A stretch of 64,000 nucleotides of DNA from Streptomyces sp. PT12 (GCF_003311645.1 NZ_QEST01000023.1:107895-171894); one strand, 5' to 3'. Shown: positions 51,540 through 60,981, counted from the stretch's first letter. The notes: generated from the sequence alone by a model not told the origin. Made by a program: numbers and translations.

Positions 51540-52952
51540 ATGAGCAAGATCTACGCCGGGGCGCGCCTGCGGCGGCTCCGTGAGGAACGCGGCCTCAAGC
51601 AGGCCGAGTTGGCGCGGCTGCTGGCCATCTCGCCCAGCTATCTCAACCAGATGGAGCACGACTCGCGCCCCCTGACCGTCTCCGTGCTGCTGCGGCTCAC
51701 CGAGGCGTTCGGCGTCGACCCGGACTTCTTCTCCGAACGCGACACCGCGCGGCTGGTCGCCGACCTGCGCGAGACGCTGACCGACGAGATCACCGCGGGG
51801 CGTCTTTCCCCCGCGGATCTGGGGGAGTTGGCGTCGAGGATGCCCGCCGTGGCGCGGGCCCTCGTCGACCTCGGGCGGCGCAACCACACCCTCGCCGAGC
51901 GGCTGGCCCGGCGAACGGCCGACCGGGACACCGAGGAGCTGGCCGGGCCGCGCTCGCCGCACGAGGAGATCCGCGAGTTCTTCTACCGCAGACAGAACTA
52001 CCTGCACGACATCGACACCGCCGCCGAGGAGCTGGCCCGCGAGGTGGGCATCCGCCCCGGCGAGGGCGGGCGGACGCTGGCCGCGCGCCTCCTCGTGCGC
52101 CACGGCGTGCGCTTGGCCACGGGCGCCGGGCGCCTGCACCACTACAACCCCTCGACGCGCGTGCTGCGTCTCTCCAGCAGGCTTCGCCCGGGCCAGCGGA
52201 CCTTCCGCCTGGCCACGCAGGTCGCGCTGCTCGAATACGGCCCCGAGCTCTCGCGGCTCGCCTCACAGGACTGCGACGAGGGCTCGCCCGCCTGGTCACT
52301 CGCCCGCATCGGCATCGCCCACTACTTCGCCGCCGCGCTGATCCTGCCCTACGCCGAATTCCACGCCGCCGCCGAGGAGTTGCGCTACGACATCGAACGG
52401 CTCACCGACCGCTACGGCATGGGCTACGAGACCGTGTGCCACCGGCTGAGCACCCTCCAGCGGCCCCGGCTGCGCGGCGTTCCGTTCTCGTTCGTCCGCG
52501 TGGACCGGGCCGGGAACATGTCCAAGCGGCAGTCCGCCACCGCGTTCCACTTCTCCCGCGCGGGCGGCACCTGCCCCCTGTGGAACGTGTACGAGGCGTT
52601 CGCCGCGCCGGGCAGGATCCATGTGCAGATCGCCGCGATGCCGGATGGAAAGCGGTATCTCTGGACCGCGAGGACCGTCACCCGGCACCGCGGCGGCTGG
52701 GGCGAGCAGGGGAAAACGTTCGCCATCGGCCTCGGCTGCGAGCTCCGGCACGCGCGCCGCCTGGTCTACTCCGACGGGCTCGACCTGGACAACGCGTCCG
52801 CCGCGACCCCGATCGGCATGGGCTGCCACGTGTGTGAACGCCTCGACTGCCCCCAGCGCGCGGTCCCGGCCCCCGGCCACGCGCTGGACATCGACGAGAA
52901 CAGCAGCACGTTCGTCCCCTACCCGGTGGTGCGCGCGCCGGGGGGCTCGTGA
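51540..52952 (+). CDS. ramB: RamB-type XRE regulator of acetate metabolism
   Basis: A 470-residue regulator: an N-terminal XRE helix-turn-helix (RLRRLREERGLKQAELARLLAISPSYLNQME) and the long C-terminal domain of the short-chain fatty-acyl regulator family, including the conserved FPFAMIQVDRAGNVSKRQSA-like segment (here FVRVDRAGNMSKRQSATAFHFSR), GCELRHARRLVYSDGLDL and the Cys-rich GMGCHVCERLDCPQRA. RamB controls aceA in related actinobacteria, and the gene is divergent from aceA here. The start ATG 51540 has GGGAGG five bases upstream. Confidence 0.92.
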   Translation: MSKIYAGARLRRLREERGLKQAELARLLAISPSYLNQMEHDSRPLTVSVLLRLTEAFGVDPDFFSERDTARLVADLRETLTDEITAGRLSPADLGELASRMPAVARALVDLGRRNHTLAERLARRTADRDTEELAGPRSPHEEIREFFYRRQNYLHDIDTAAEELAREVGIRPGEGGRTLAARLLVRHGVRLATGAGRLHHYNPSTRVLRLSSRLRPGQRTFRLATQVALLEYGPELSRLASQDCDEGSPAWSLARIGIAHYFAAALILPYAEFHAAAEELRYDIERLTDRYGMGYETVCHRLSTLQRPRLRGVPFSFVRVDRAGNMSKRQSATAFHFSRAGGTCPLWNVYEAFAAPGRIHVQIAAMPDGKRYLWTARTVTRHRGGWGEQGKTFAIGLGCELRHARRLVYSDGLDLDNASAATPIGMGCHVCERLDCPQRAVPAPGHALDIDENSSTFVPYPVVRAPGGS

Positions 52953-53248
52953 GGCCGCGCGAGCTCTCCTGCGCCCGCCCTGGTCAGCGCGTCGACCAGG
53001 CGGGCGCGCGCCGCGGCAAGGGCGGCGATCCGGTCGTCCACGTCGGCGAGCCGCCGCGCGATCACGGCGGCGCTCGCTGGGCAGACGGGGCCATCGGCGA
53101 TGGCGTCGCCGAGGCACGGCAGGAACGCGCGGATGTCCGCGGCGGTGAGGCCGAGGGACAGCAGCGGCTCGATGTCGGCCACCCGCGCGACCTGTGAACG
53201 GCCGTACTCCCGATAGCCGTTGGGCGACCGGTCGGCGGCCGTGAACAT
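52919..53248 (-). pseudogene. MerR-type regulator lacking its DNA-binding start
   Basis: The frame starts MFTAADRSPNGYREYGRSQVARV and continues with the effector half of a MerR protein (IEPLLSLGLTAADIRAFLPCLGD and a final coiled coil). In intact members the first 20-25 residues (first helix of the winged HTH with RYYEEQGLL) precede ADRSPNGYREYG; these are missing. A start signal (AGGTGGGGA, ATG 53248) makes translation possible. Its 3' end overlaps the end of ramB. It is most probably a truncated remnant. Confidence 0.65.
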
Positions 53249-53260
53249 GTGTCCCCACCT

Positions 53261-53283
53261 GCCGGGAACGCCCCGTTCCCGGC
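53261..53283. promoter_or_regulatory. Perfect 9-bp inverted repeat
   Basis: GCCGGGAAC, five bases, GTTCCCGGC; a third arm GCCGGGAAC follows at 53282-53290. The repeat lies just upstream of the MerR remnant and could be its former operator or a hairpin. Confidence 0.5.
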
Positions 53284-53311
53284 CGGGAACACCCCGGTGG
53301 GCGGCAAGACT

Positions 53312-53327
53312 GGGAGAGCGCTCGCCC
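53312..53327. repeat. Degenerate copy of the 16-bp palindrome
   Basis: GGGAGAGCGCTCGCCC differs by one base from the palindrome at 43767-43782. It lies 40 bases upstream of the 59-residue membrane protein gene. Confidence 0.4.
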
Positions 53328-53366
53328 ACCGTGGCGGGCTCATGACACCTACGGAGGAGGACACGG

Positions 53367-53546
53367 GTGGACCGGCCCCTGCTGACCGTGCGTTCGGCCC
53401 TGATCCTGCTGCTCGGCGTGCTCGTCGGGGTGGCGGCCGGGCTGCTGACCGCCCTGGCCGACGGCGGCGGGGCGGCCCGTTCCGTCATCGTGGGCGCGGC
53501 GGCGTTCGCCGCTGCCGTAGCGTTCTTCAACGCGCTGATCGCGTAG
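53367..53546 (+). CDS. Small two-helix membrane protein, 59 residues
   Basis: A short gene starting at GTG 53367 with GGAGGAGG upstream. The product is almost entirely hydrophobic: residues 9-30 (RSALILLLGVLVGVAAGLLT) and 39-58 (SVIVGAAAFAAAVAFFNALI) can each span the membrane, joined by an ADGGGAAR loop. It ends 30 bases before the HTH/ATPase regulator gene in the same direction. I know no family; similar small membrane proteins are common beside Streptomyces regulators. The strong ribosome-binding site argues that it is real. Confidence 0.68.
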   Translation: MDRPLLTVRSALILLLGVLVGVAAGLLTALADGGGAARSVIVGAAAFAAAVAFFNALIA

Positions 53547-53575
53547 CCGAGGGGACGGCCGGGGAGGAGTGGGCG

Positions 53576-55426
53576 GTGGAGGGGAGCGACGCGGGCAGCG
53601 GCGCGGAGGGCGACGTGGGCGGCTTCAAGGAGCTGTCGGCCGATCTGCGCCCTGACGTACGGGACTTGGCGCTCGCCCTGCGTCGCCTGATGGGGGCCAC
53701 GGGGAAGTCGCTACGCCAGTTCGCGGCCTACCACCACTACGGCCCTTCGGCGGTGTCGCGCTATCTGAGCGGAGAGCGCGTTCCCGACAAGCGGTTCCTC
53801 GACGACCTGATGAAGTCGGCCTGCAAGGTCAACGGCCGTGAGGTCTCCGCCGAGCTCCAGGGCGACCTGTACCGGCTGCACCGCGACGCGCTGCTGGCCA
53901 CCAGGCCCGCCCGCTACCGGGAGCAGATGGCAAGCGACCGTCTTGAGGACGCCGTGCTGCGCAAGGAGGCGGCGGAGCTCGAGCTGCGCGAGCTGAGAGG
54001 CGCCGTCACAGGGCAGCGGCGGCGCCTCCTCGCCCTTGAGGCGCGGTTACACGAGGTGGACAGCGCGGGCAGGCGCGAGCGGAGCCGCCCGCGGGGCGAC
54101 CTCGAACGGCATGGCGCCCGCGAGGAGGAGCTGCGGCAGGAGTCCGCCCGGCTGCGCGATGAGGTCGCCAGGCTCGAGGAGGCCCTGCGGGAGGCGGAGC
54201 GGGAACGGGACGCAGCGCTCACCCACTGCGAGGAGCTTGAGGCCGAGCTGGCGGCGGCCCAAGACGCCGCAGAGCGCGAGGAGTTGGAGCGGCAGGCCGC
54301 CGAGGAGCGGCTGCGCGCCGCCAAGGCCGCCGAGGCGGCAGGGCACCGGCTCGACGACCTGGAGCGCGTGCGACGCGAGGCGGAACGCGTGCGGTTCGAG
54401 GCCGCGCGGGACGCCGCGGCGCGGATCGAGGAGGCGCGGGCCGAGGCGGAGAAGCTGGTCGACGAGGCGGCGGCCAAGGCCAGCCGGATCCGGCCCCCGG
54501 TGCTCAGAAGATCGGCGGCGGCGCGCCAACTGTCCGAGGCGGCACGGCAGATGGCCGAGGAGTTCACCGAGTACGGCCGGAGCCTCGTCGTCCCGGAAGG
54601 ACCGGCCCCCGAGGGCCTCGCACCCCGGCCGCTGGCCCTCCATGGCCAGGACGACATCGGGCAGGCCGCCGAGGCGGTCGAAGCGGTGCGGCGGGAGGCC
54701 GTGCGGGCCGCGGCGAGGCAGTTCGCGTTGCGCCACGCCACCGTCCAGCTCACGCGCCGCACCCTGGGAGTCGTCCAGCGCCAACTCGCGCTGATCTCCG
54801 AGCTGGAGGAGCGCGAGACCGACCAGGACCGGCTCGCCTCGCTGTTCGGGCTCGACCACCTGGCCGTCCGCGTGCGCCGCCTCGCGGAGAGCGCGCTCGC
54901 GCTGAACGGCGTGGAGACATACCACCGTTGGGCGCATCCGATCCCCCTGGTGAACGTGCTGCGCGCGGCGGCGTACGAGGTGGAAGATCACCGGCGCGTC
55001 GAGCTGGGCGGCGTTCCGCCGCTCGATGTCATCGAGCCCGTGGTGAGCGACCTGGTGCATCTGCTGGCCGAACTCCTGGAGAACGCCACCTCGTTCTCAT
55101 CGCCGGTGACCCGGGTCGCCCTCAGCGGCCAGCAACTGCCCGACGGAAGGGTCCTGTTGGAGATCCGGGACCGGGGCATCGGCCTGTCACCCCTCGACGT
55201 GGAGGACATTAACCACCGTCTGGCCGAGCCGCCCGAGGCCGACCTCACCGCCCCCCGCCATATGGGCCTGATCCTGGTGGGCCGCCTGGCCCGACGCCAT
55301 GGCATCCGCGTCCAGGTGCGGCCATCGGACTCCTATGGCACGACCGCGCTGGTCATGGTGCCCGCACGCGCCGTGGAACGCGGGCACCGGGCCGCGTCGG
55401 GCCGCGTGGCCGAGGACGTCGGCTGA
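53576..55426 (+). CDS. Regulator with XRE helix-turn-helix, coiled coil and histidine-kinase-like ATPase
   Basis: A 616-residue protein from GTG 53576 (GGGGAGGAG upstream). Residues about 20-75 form an XRE-type HTH (KSLRQFAAYHHYGPSAVSRYLSGERVP). Residues about 130-310 form a long charged coiled coil (EAERERDAALTHCEELEAEL). The C-terminal 180 residues are a HATPase_c domain with the N box ELLENATSFSSPVT, DRGIGLS (G1) and GLILVGRLARRHGI. No phospho-accepting His box is evident, as in CvnA-type conservon sensors. It may control transcription in response to ATP-dependent conformational change; targets are not known. Confidence 0.82.
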   Translation: MEGSDAGSGAEGDVGGFKELSADLRPDVRDLALALRRLMGATGKSLRQFAAYHHYGPSAVSRYLSGERVPDKRFLDDLMKSACKVNGREVSAELQGDLYRLHRDALLATRPARYREQMASDRLEDAVLRKEAAELELRELRGAVTGQRRRLLALEARLHEVDSAGRRERSRPRGDLERHGAREEELRQESARLRDEVARLEEALREAERERDAALTHCEELEAELAAAQDAAEREELERQAAEERLRAAKAAEAAGHRLDDLERVRREAERVRFEAARDAAARIEEARAEAEKLVDEAAAKASRIRPPVLRRSAAARQLSEAARQMAEEFTEYGRSLVVPEGPAPEGLAPRPLALHGQDDIGQAAEAVEAVRREAVRAAARQFALRHATVQLTRRTLGVVQRQLALISELEERETDQDRLASLFGLDHLAVRVRRLAESALALNGVETYHRWAHPIPLVNVLRAAAYEVEDHRRVELGGVPPLDVIEPVVSDLVHLLAELLENATSFSSPVTRVALSGQQLPDGRVLLEIRDRGIGLSPLDVEDINHRLAEPPEADLTAPRHMGLILVGRLARRHGIRVQVRPSDSYGTTALVMVPARAVERGHRAASGRVAEDVG

Positions 55427-55475
55427 ACGGGCCCGGCCGACACGGCCCTTCCCCAACGGTGCCTATGAAGCTAGT

Positions 55476-55835
55476 ATGAATAGCACCATGCTGCTTCATG
55501 TCGATCCAACGGACGCGCGCCCGCTGCACGAGCAGCTGGCGGCGGAGCTGCGCCGTGCCATCCGCACGCGCGACCTGGCGGCGGGCGACCGGCTCCCGAC
55601 CGCCAAGGAGCTGGGCGAGGCGCTCGGCCTCAACGCGAACACCGTGCTGCGCGCCCTGCGCGCGCTGCGCGACGAAGGGCTGCTGGAGTTCAGGCGGGGC
55701 CGCGGGATCCGGGTGAGCGCGCTCTCCCCCGGGGACGCCGAAGTCGCCGAGCTGGTCCGGCAGTTGGTGGAGGTCGGCGAGCGGAACGGCTACCGGCGCG
55801 AGGAACTGGCCCACATGATCGAGGAGTTCGGATGA
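55476..55835 (+). CDS. GntR-family regulator (YtrA type)
   Basis: A 119-residue short GntR protein with a complete winged helix (RPLHEQLAAELRRAIRTRDLAAGDRLPTAKELGEALGLNANTVLRALRALRDEGLLEFRRGRGIRV) and a short C-terminal helix pair, the YtrA subgroup pattern. The start may be ATG 55476 or ATG 55488; the second lies just after a TAGTAT -10-like element and may be leaderless. Inverted half-sites GGTGCCTAT and ATAGCACC flank the start and may be its own operator. The stop overlaps the next gene by four bases. Confidence 0.88.
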   Translation: MNSTMLLHVDPTDARPLHEQLAAELRRAIRTRDLAAGDRLPTAKELGEALGLNANTVLRALRALRDEGLLEFRRGRGIRVSALSPGDAEVAELVRQLVEVGERNGYRREELAHMIEEFG

Positions 55836-56308
55836 GAGACAGGGACAAGGGCGGTGCGGGCCGCCGGACGGCCTGGGTGAGCGGCGCGGGGAACGTCGCC
55901 GTTCCCCTCTTCGGCGCTCTGCTTGCCGCCGTGCTGATCGCGGCGCTGTGGTCGTCGGCGGGAGCCGGGATCCTCCTGGTGCTGATCGCGCCCGTGGTCA
56001 CCTCGATGTTCGGCTCGCTGCGCGTGGTGGCCGGCGAGTCCGGGGTGCTCATCCGGATGGGCTATCTGGGCTGGCCTCGGCGGCATGTGCCGCTCGCCGA
56101 CATCGACAAGGCCGAGAAGGACGACATCTCCGCGCTCTCGATGGGGGGTTGGGGATACCGCGTGCGAGGGCGGACCACGGCGTACCTGGTCAGGAGCGGG
56201 GAGAGTCTGGTGCTCAACCTGCGGAACGGCCGGAGGGTCGTCATCACCTGCCGGGACGCCACGACCGGGGCCTCGCTGATCAACGACTACCTCGCGACGG
56301 GGCGTTGA
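55832..56308 (+). CDS. Membrane protein with a PH-like C-terminal domain
   Basis: A 158-residue product: two membrane helices (about residues 20-60), then a beta-rich cytosolic domain (VAGESGVLIRMGYLGWPRRHVPLADIDKAEK...VLNLRNGRRVVITCRDA) resembling bacterial PH-like domains. It is coupled to the GntR gene by an ATGA overlap. YtrA-type regulators commonly control adjacent membrane proteins or ABC transporters. Its function is unknown. Confidence 0.8.
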   Translation: MRDRDKGGAGRRTAWVSGAGNVAVPLFGALLAAVLIAALWSSAGAGILLVLIAPVVTSMFGSLRVVAGESGVLIRMGYLGWPRRHVPLADIDKAEKDDISALSMGGWGYRVRGRTTAYLVRSGESLVLNLRNGRRVVITCRDATTGASLINDYLATGR

Positions 56309-56326
56309 CCCGCGAGCGGACCAACC

Positions 56327-56752
56327 TCAGGTCAGCGCGGGGCGGTTCCCCTCAAGGTCGGACACCAGCCGGGCGAGCAGCGCGGCGAGCAGGTCGTCGT
56401 CGCCGCTGCTCGGCAGCGACTCCCAGGTGGCGCTGACCCGTTGGTCGAGGCGCTGCCAGACCTCGCTCCCGCGCGGCGTGAGGAACGCCAGGATCCTGCG
56501 CCGGTCGAGCGGGTCGACGCGCCGGTGCACCATGCCGTCGTCGACGAGCTGGTCGACGAGCCGGGTCAGCGTCGGCGGCGGCAGCAGCACACACTCGGCG
56601 ATGGCTGTCATGCCGTGCCCCTCGCCGTCGGCGAGCAGCGACATCACGCGCCACGCGTCGACGGAGCACCCCTCCTCGTCCAGCACCCCACGCACCCGCC
56701 GCACGGCCAGCCGCTCGGCCCGGGACAGCAGCCCCACGAGATCAACGGACAT
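56327..56752 (-). CDS. MarR-family regulator
   Basis: A 141-residue winged-helix protein: LLSRAERLAVRRVRGVLDEEGCSVDAWRVMSLL (dimer and first helices), GHGMTAIAECVLLPPPTLTRLVDQLVDDGMV (recognition helix), RRVDPLDRRRILAFLTPRG (wing). These are hallmarks of MarR repressors, often responding to phenolics or oxidants. It is convergent with the PH-like membrane protein gene and followed by no obvious partner. Confidence 0.92.
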   Translation of the reverse strand: MSVDLVGLLSRAERLAVRRVRGVLDEEGCSVDAWRVMSLLADGEGHGMTAIAECVLLPPPTLTRLVDQLVDDGMVHRRVDPLDRRRILAFLTPRGSEVWQRLDQRVSATWESLPSSGDDDLLAALLARLVSDLEGNRPALT

Positions 56753-56800
56753 AGCCCTCCGCCCTCCAAGGCCCGAACGCCACCCCCATGGTACGAGCTC

Positions 56801-57430
56801 TCAGGCCGCCGCCCGCTCCGGCTGTCCCGCGACGAGCCCCGACTCCGCGAGACAGCCCAGCCCGTCGGCGACGCCATACGCGGCGGCGTTCAGGACGGCC
56901 ACCATGGCGTCGGGGTCGGTGGGCGTGCCTGGCGTCGGCGTGGGTCAGCGCCGCGAGCAACTCCTCCTCGCGTGACGGGCTCCGGGCCGAACGGCGGAAC
57001 TCGATCCAGGCACTGTCGGACGCCGCGTACGCCGCCTGCCCCGTCGCATCGTCCACGCGCCCCGGCTCGGCGGCCACCGCGTCGGGGGGTATACCGAGCA
57101 GAGCTCCTCGGTGAACGTCTCGGCGTCGCGCAGGACTTCGACGTGGCGACCGAGGTCGGCGGGCGGCGCGCCCTCGAGTTCGCCGAAGACCCGCTCACCG
57201 GCCAGCGCTTCCAGGCTCTCCGCCGCCGTCGCGAAGACCCCGCCGCACACCTCGCCCGCCGTCCGCTCCTTTTCGAACGTCTGAGAGGCGGACGGCTCCC
57301 CGCCCGGCTCGTCGGGCGCGTCATCTGAGGACGAACAGGCCGCGACCGCCACGAGGGCCACCACACCCCAGGCGAGGCGACGCGGCCGACGGAGGGTGAC
57401 CGCGAGGCCGCCTGGTGCCCGGTCGGCCAT
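56801..57430 (-). pseudogene. Frameshifted lipoprotein gene
   Basis: From ATG 57430 (GGGGGG upstream) a signal peptide with lipobox VAAC starts a protein that reads normally to EELCSVY (near 57090). The coding then continues in a second frame (PPDAVAAEPGRVDDATGQAAY to EEELLAALTH) and ends in a third (TPGTPTDPDAMVAVLNAAAY to the stop at 56801). The last segment matches the C-terminus of the 63546-63932 protein (TPGTGSDHDDMIAILNSAAY). Two frameshifts imply a pseudogene unless they are sequence errors. Confidence 0.7.
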
Positions 57431-57506
57431 GGCTCCCCCCTGATCGCCGAAGGCGAACCACCGCAACGGGCCCTTCAGTGCCCCCGGGAGGGGGCATCAT
57501 GGGCCG

Positions 57507-58628
57507 GTGATGCGACGGGAGGCGGGCCGGGTGGGTGGGCCATTGACGGCCGAGGCCGGGGTGCTCGGGGTGGCTCTCGTCGTGCCGCGGCAGGGGCCCG
57601 CGGGGATCTTCGGGCCCGCGTGCGAGCTGTGCGCCCAGCTCGCCGCCGACGAGGTCAACGCCGCTGGCGGGGTGCTCGGCCGCGAGCTGCGGCTCGTCAC
57701 CGTGGACGGGGGCGCGCCACCGCCGCTGGTGGCGGCCGAGGTCGAGGCGTTGGTGGCCGCGGGCGCCGTGCACGGCGTCACCGGCTGGCACATCTCCTCG
57801 GTGCGCCACGCCGTCGCGCCGCGCATCGCCGCCCGGGTGCCTTATGTGTATACGGCGCTATACGAGGGCGGGGAGGACGCGACGGGCGTCTATCTCACCA
57901 GCGAGACGCCGGACGGTCAACTACGCCCGGCCATGCGGCTGCTGGCGGCCGAGCGGCGCGTGCGGCGGTGGTATGTCGTCGGCAACGACTACGTCTGGCC
58001 CCGGCGCACCGCCCGCGCCGCCCAGCGTTACGCGCGCGAGAGCGGCGGTGAGATCTGCGGCGCGTCGTATCTCCCGCTGGGCGCCCAGGAGTTCGGGAAC
58101 GTGCTCCGGGCCGTCGAACGCCGGGGCGCTGACGCGGTGGTGATGCTGCTGGTCGGCAGTGACGCGGTGCGGTTCAACCGCGCGTTCGCCGCCGCGGGGC
58201 TCGACCAGCGGTGTCTGCGGCTGAGCACGCTGATGGACGAGAACATGCTGGCCGCGAGCGGCCCCGAGGCCACCAGGGGCCTGTCGGCCACCGCGGGGTT
58301 CTTCGGGGCGCTCGCCACCGCAGACACCCTTGACTTCCACGGGCGTTACGCGGCGCGTTTCGGGCCCGAATCGCCGGGGCCAAGCGCGTTGGGGGAGTCC
58401 TGCTACGAGGGCGTGCTGCTGCTCGCCGCCCTGATCAACCGGGCCCGTTCATGGGAGGTCGGCGCCATCGAGGGCGCGGCGGGCGAGGTCAGCTACGAGG
58501 GCGCCAGAGGGCTGCTTCGCCTGGCGGGGCGCCATGTGCGGCAGCGCATCTACCTGGCGGAGGCGGACGGTCTCGACTTCGCCGTGACCGCGGACCTCGA
58601 CGCCTGGAGCGGCCCCGCACGCCCATGA
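57507..58628 (+). CDS. Cytosolic AmiC-like substrate-binding sensor next to urt
   Basis: A 373-residue periplasmic-binding-fold protein related to UrtA and AmiC (family 5/6), but with no signal peptide: the N-terminus is MRREAGRVGGPLTAEAGVLGVALV. Binding-site features such as YEGGEDATGVYLTSETPDGQ, YVVGNDYVWPRR and a conserved FNRAF stretch parallel those of UrtA ([20 protein letters not shown]). A cytosolic binding protein of this type serves as an amide or urea sensor (AmiC). It precedes urtABCDE by 158 bases, in which a 20-bp palindrome lies. The start is GTG 57507 or ATG 57510. Confidence 0.82.
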   Translation: MMRREAGRVGGPLTAEAGVLGVALVVPRQGPAGIFGPACELCAQLAADEVNAAGGVLGRELRLVTVDGGAPPPLVAAEVEALVAAGAVHGVTGWHISSVRHAVAPRIAARVPYVYTALYEGGEDATGVYLTSETPDGQLRPAMRLLAAERRVRRWYVVGNDYVWPRRTARAAQRYARESGGEICGASYLPLGAQEFGNVLRAVERRGADAVVMLLVGSDAVRFNRAFAAAGLDQRCLRLSTLMDENMLAASGPEATRGLSATAGFFGALATADTLDFHGRYAARFGPESPGPSALGESCYEGVLLLAALINRARSWEVGAIEGAAGEVSYEGARGLLRLAGRHVRQRIYLAEADGLDFAVTADLDAWSGPARP

Positions 58629-58637
58629 ACGGCCGTG

Positions 58638-58657
58638 ATACTTCCGAACGGAAGTAT
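58638..58657. promoter_or_regulatory. 20-bp palindrome upstream of urtA
   Basis: ATACTTCCGAACGGAAGTAT is an inverted repeat with 9-bp arms and a two-base centre, in an AT-rich stretch 130 bases upstream of the urtA start. It does not resemble a GlnR box. A dedicated operator for the urea transport genes is the simplest reading. Confidence 0.6.
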
Positions 58658-58786
58658 TAATGGAGGTGAAATCCCGGGGAAACGCCGCCCTTTGAAGCTG
58701 TGCCATGCGCACGCCGGGCGGCGCGGCCCGGCCCACTCCCCTCGCGATTCCCCGTCCCTTCAAGGGACCCTAGGAGGAGGTCGGTC

Positions 58787-60088
58787 ATGCCCGGAGCCCG
58801 GGGAACCCGTCTCGCCGCGATCGTACTGGCGTTCGCCACCGCTCTGACCCTCACGGCCTGCGGGGCCAGGACAGGAGAGGAGGCGGGCGGGAACGCCGCC
58901 GAGGTGGACACCTCGGGTGACACCATCAAGGTCGGCCTGCTCAACTCCCTGTCAGGGACGATGGCCATCAGCGAAGTCACCGTCCGCGACGCCCTGTTGC
59001 TCGCCATCGACGAGATCAACGCCGCGGGCGGCGTGCTCGGCAAGCAGATCGAGCCGATCAGCGAGGATGGCGCCTCCGACTGGCCGACGTTCGCCGAGAA
59101 GTCCGAGAAGCTGATCAGGCAGGACCAGGTCGCGGCGGTGTTCGGCTGCTGGACCTCCGCAAGCCGCAAGGCGGTTCTGCCGGTCTTCGAACGCGCCGGG
59201 TCGCTCCTCTTCTACCCCGTGCAGTACGAGGGCATGGAGCAGTCGCCCAACATCTTCTACACCGGCGCCACCACCAACCAGCAGATCATCCCCGCCCTCG
59301 ACTACCTGCGCGAGGAGGAGGGCGTCGAATCCCTCTACCTCGTCGGCAGCGACTACGTCTTCCCGCGCACCGCCAACCGCATCATCACCGCGTACGCCGA
59401 GGAGCACGGCATCGAGATCGCGGGCGAGGACTACGCGCCGCTCGGCTCGACGGAGTTCGCCACGATCGCGGGCAAGGTCGAATCCTCGGGCGCCGACGCG
59501 GTGTTCAACACCCTCAACGGCGACAGCAACGTCTCCTTCTTCCGCGAATACGCCGCCTCGGGGCTCACCGCCGAGTCCATGCCGGTGATGTCCGTCTCCA
59601 TCGCCGAGGAGGAGGTGCGCAGCATCGGCGCCGACACGCTGGAGGGCCAACTGACCTCCTGGAACTACTACCAGACCACCGAGGGCGCCACCAACGAGGA
59701 GTTCGTCGCCGCCTACCAGGCCCGCTACGGCGAGGACCGGCCCACCTCCGACCCGATGGAGGCCGCGTATACCTCTGTCTACCTGTGGGCCGCCATGGTC
59801 GAGGAGGCCGGGTCGTTCGAGGTGGAGGACGTGCGCGCCGCCGCCGACGGCATCACGTTCGAGGCGCCCGAGGGCACGGTGACCGTGGACGGCGAGACCC
59901 AGCACATCCACAAGACGGCCCGCATCGGCCGCATCAGCGCCGACGGCCTGATCGACGAGGTGTGGAACTCCGGCGAACCCGTCGCACCCGACCCGTTCCT
60001 CACGAACTACCCCTGGGCCGAAGGACTTTCGGCCGAGGAGCCGGGCGGTGAGGGAACGGAAGGGTCCCCGGGCGAGGACGCGCCGTGA
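58787..60088 (+). CDS. urtA: Urea ABC transporter substrate-binding protein
   Basis: A 433-residue lipoprotein (lipobox LTAC) of the UrtA family. [59 protein letters not shown] and the [20 protein letters not shown] segment are the standard UrtA markers. It binds urea or short-chain amides outside the cell. The start at ATG 58787 follows AGGAGGAGG. The C-terminus overlaps urtB by four bases. It is the first gene of the complete urtABCDE operon. Confidence 0.95.
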   Translation: MPGARGTRLAAIVLAFATALTLTACGARTGEEAGGNAAEVDTSGDTIKVGLLNSLSGTMAISEVTVRDALLLAIDEINAAGGVLGKQIEPISEDGASDWPTFAEKSEKLIRQDQVAAVFGCWTSASRKAVLPVFERAGSLLFYPVQYEGMEQSPNIFYTGATTNQQIIPALDYLREEEGVESLYLVGSDYVFPRTANRIITAYAEEHGIEIAGEDYAPLGSTEFATIAGKVESSGADAVFNTLNGDSNVSFFREYAASGLTAESMPVMSVSIAEEEVRSIGADTLEGQLTSWNYYQTTEGATNEEFVAAYQARYGEDRPTSDPMEAAYTSVYLWAAMVEEAGSFEVEDVRAAADGITFEAPEGTVTVDGETQHIHKTARIGRISADGLIDEVWNSGEPVAPDPFLTNYPWAEGLSAEEPGGEGTEGSPGEDAP

Positions 60089-60981
60089 CGGTCATCCTCA
60101 GCCAGTCGCTCACCGGCGTCAGCATCGGCGCGGTCCTGCTGCTCATCGCCCTCGGCCTCTCGCTCACCTTCGGCCAGATGGGCGTGATCAACATGGCCCA
60201 CGGCGAGTTCATCATGGCCGGTGCCTACAGCGTCTACCTGCTCCAGGGCCCCATCGGCTCCGCCGGGGTCTCGCTCATCGTCGCGCTCCCGGTGGCTTTC
60301 GCGGTCGCCGGGGCCATGGGCGCGGCCCTCGAATGGCTGCTGATCCGGCGCCTCTACGCCCGCCCCCTGGACACCCTGCTGGTCACCTGGGGCGTCTCGC
60401 TCATGCTCCAGCAGCTCGCCCGCGACCTCTTCGGCGCGCCCAACGTGCACACCGAGACGCCGAGTTGGCTGTCCGGGCGGATCACGCTGATCGGCGGGGA
60501 CGACCCGTTGACGCTCGCCCATGGCAGGCTGTTCATCCTCGGCCTCGCGCTCGCCGCCGTCGTGGCGCTCACCCTGACGCTGCGGCTCACCCCGCTGGGC
60601 CGCCGCATCCGCGCCGTCGTCCAACACCGGGACCTGGCCGAGGCGTCGGGGATCGCGACCGCCCGCGTGGACCGCGTGACCTTCGTCCTCGGCTCGGGCC
60701 TCGCGGGCCTGGCGGGCGTCGCCCTCACCCTGGTCGGCCCCATCGGCCCGACCATGGGCACCAACGTCATCATCGACGCGTTCCTCGTGGTCGTCGTCGG
60801 CGGCATCGGGCAGCTGCGCGGCGCGGTCATCGCCGCGTTCGCCCTGGGCGTCCTCCAGGCGCTGATGGAGTACTCCACCACCGTCAGCGTCGCCCGCGTG
60901 ACCGTGCTCGTCGCCATCGTCGCCTTCCTCCAGTGGCGACCCCAGGGCATCCACACCCTCCGCACCCGGAGCCTGGCATGA
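60085..60981 (+). CDS. urtB: Urea ABC transporter permease UrtB
   Basis: A 298-residue branched-chain amino-acid/urea-type permease (LivH-like) with eight membrane segments; [21 protein letters not shown] near the N-terminus is diagnostic for UrtB. It starts at GTG 60085, overlapping urtA by four bases, and overlaps urtC with ATGA. It is one of the two channel subunits. Confidence 0.95.
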   Translation: MTVILSQSLTGVSIGAVLLLIALGLSLTFGQMGVINMAHGEFIMAGAYSVYLLQGPIGSAGVSLIVALPVAFAVAGAMGAALEWLLIRRLYARPLDTLLVTWGVSLMLQQLARDLFGAPNVHTETPSWLSGRITLIGGDDPLTLAHGRLFILGLALAAVVALTLTLRLTPLGRRIRAVVQHRDLAEASGIATARVDRVTFVLGSGLAGLAGVALTLVGPIGPTMGTNVIIDAFLVVVVGGIGQLRGAVIAAFALGVLQALMEYSTTVSVARVTVLVAIVAFLQWRPQGIHTLRTRSLA

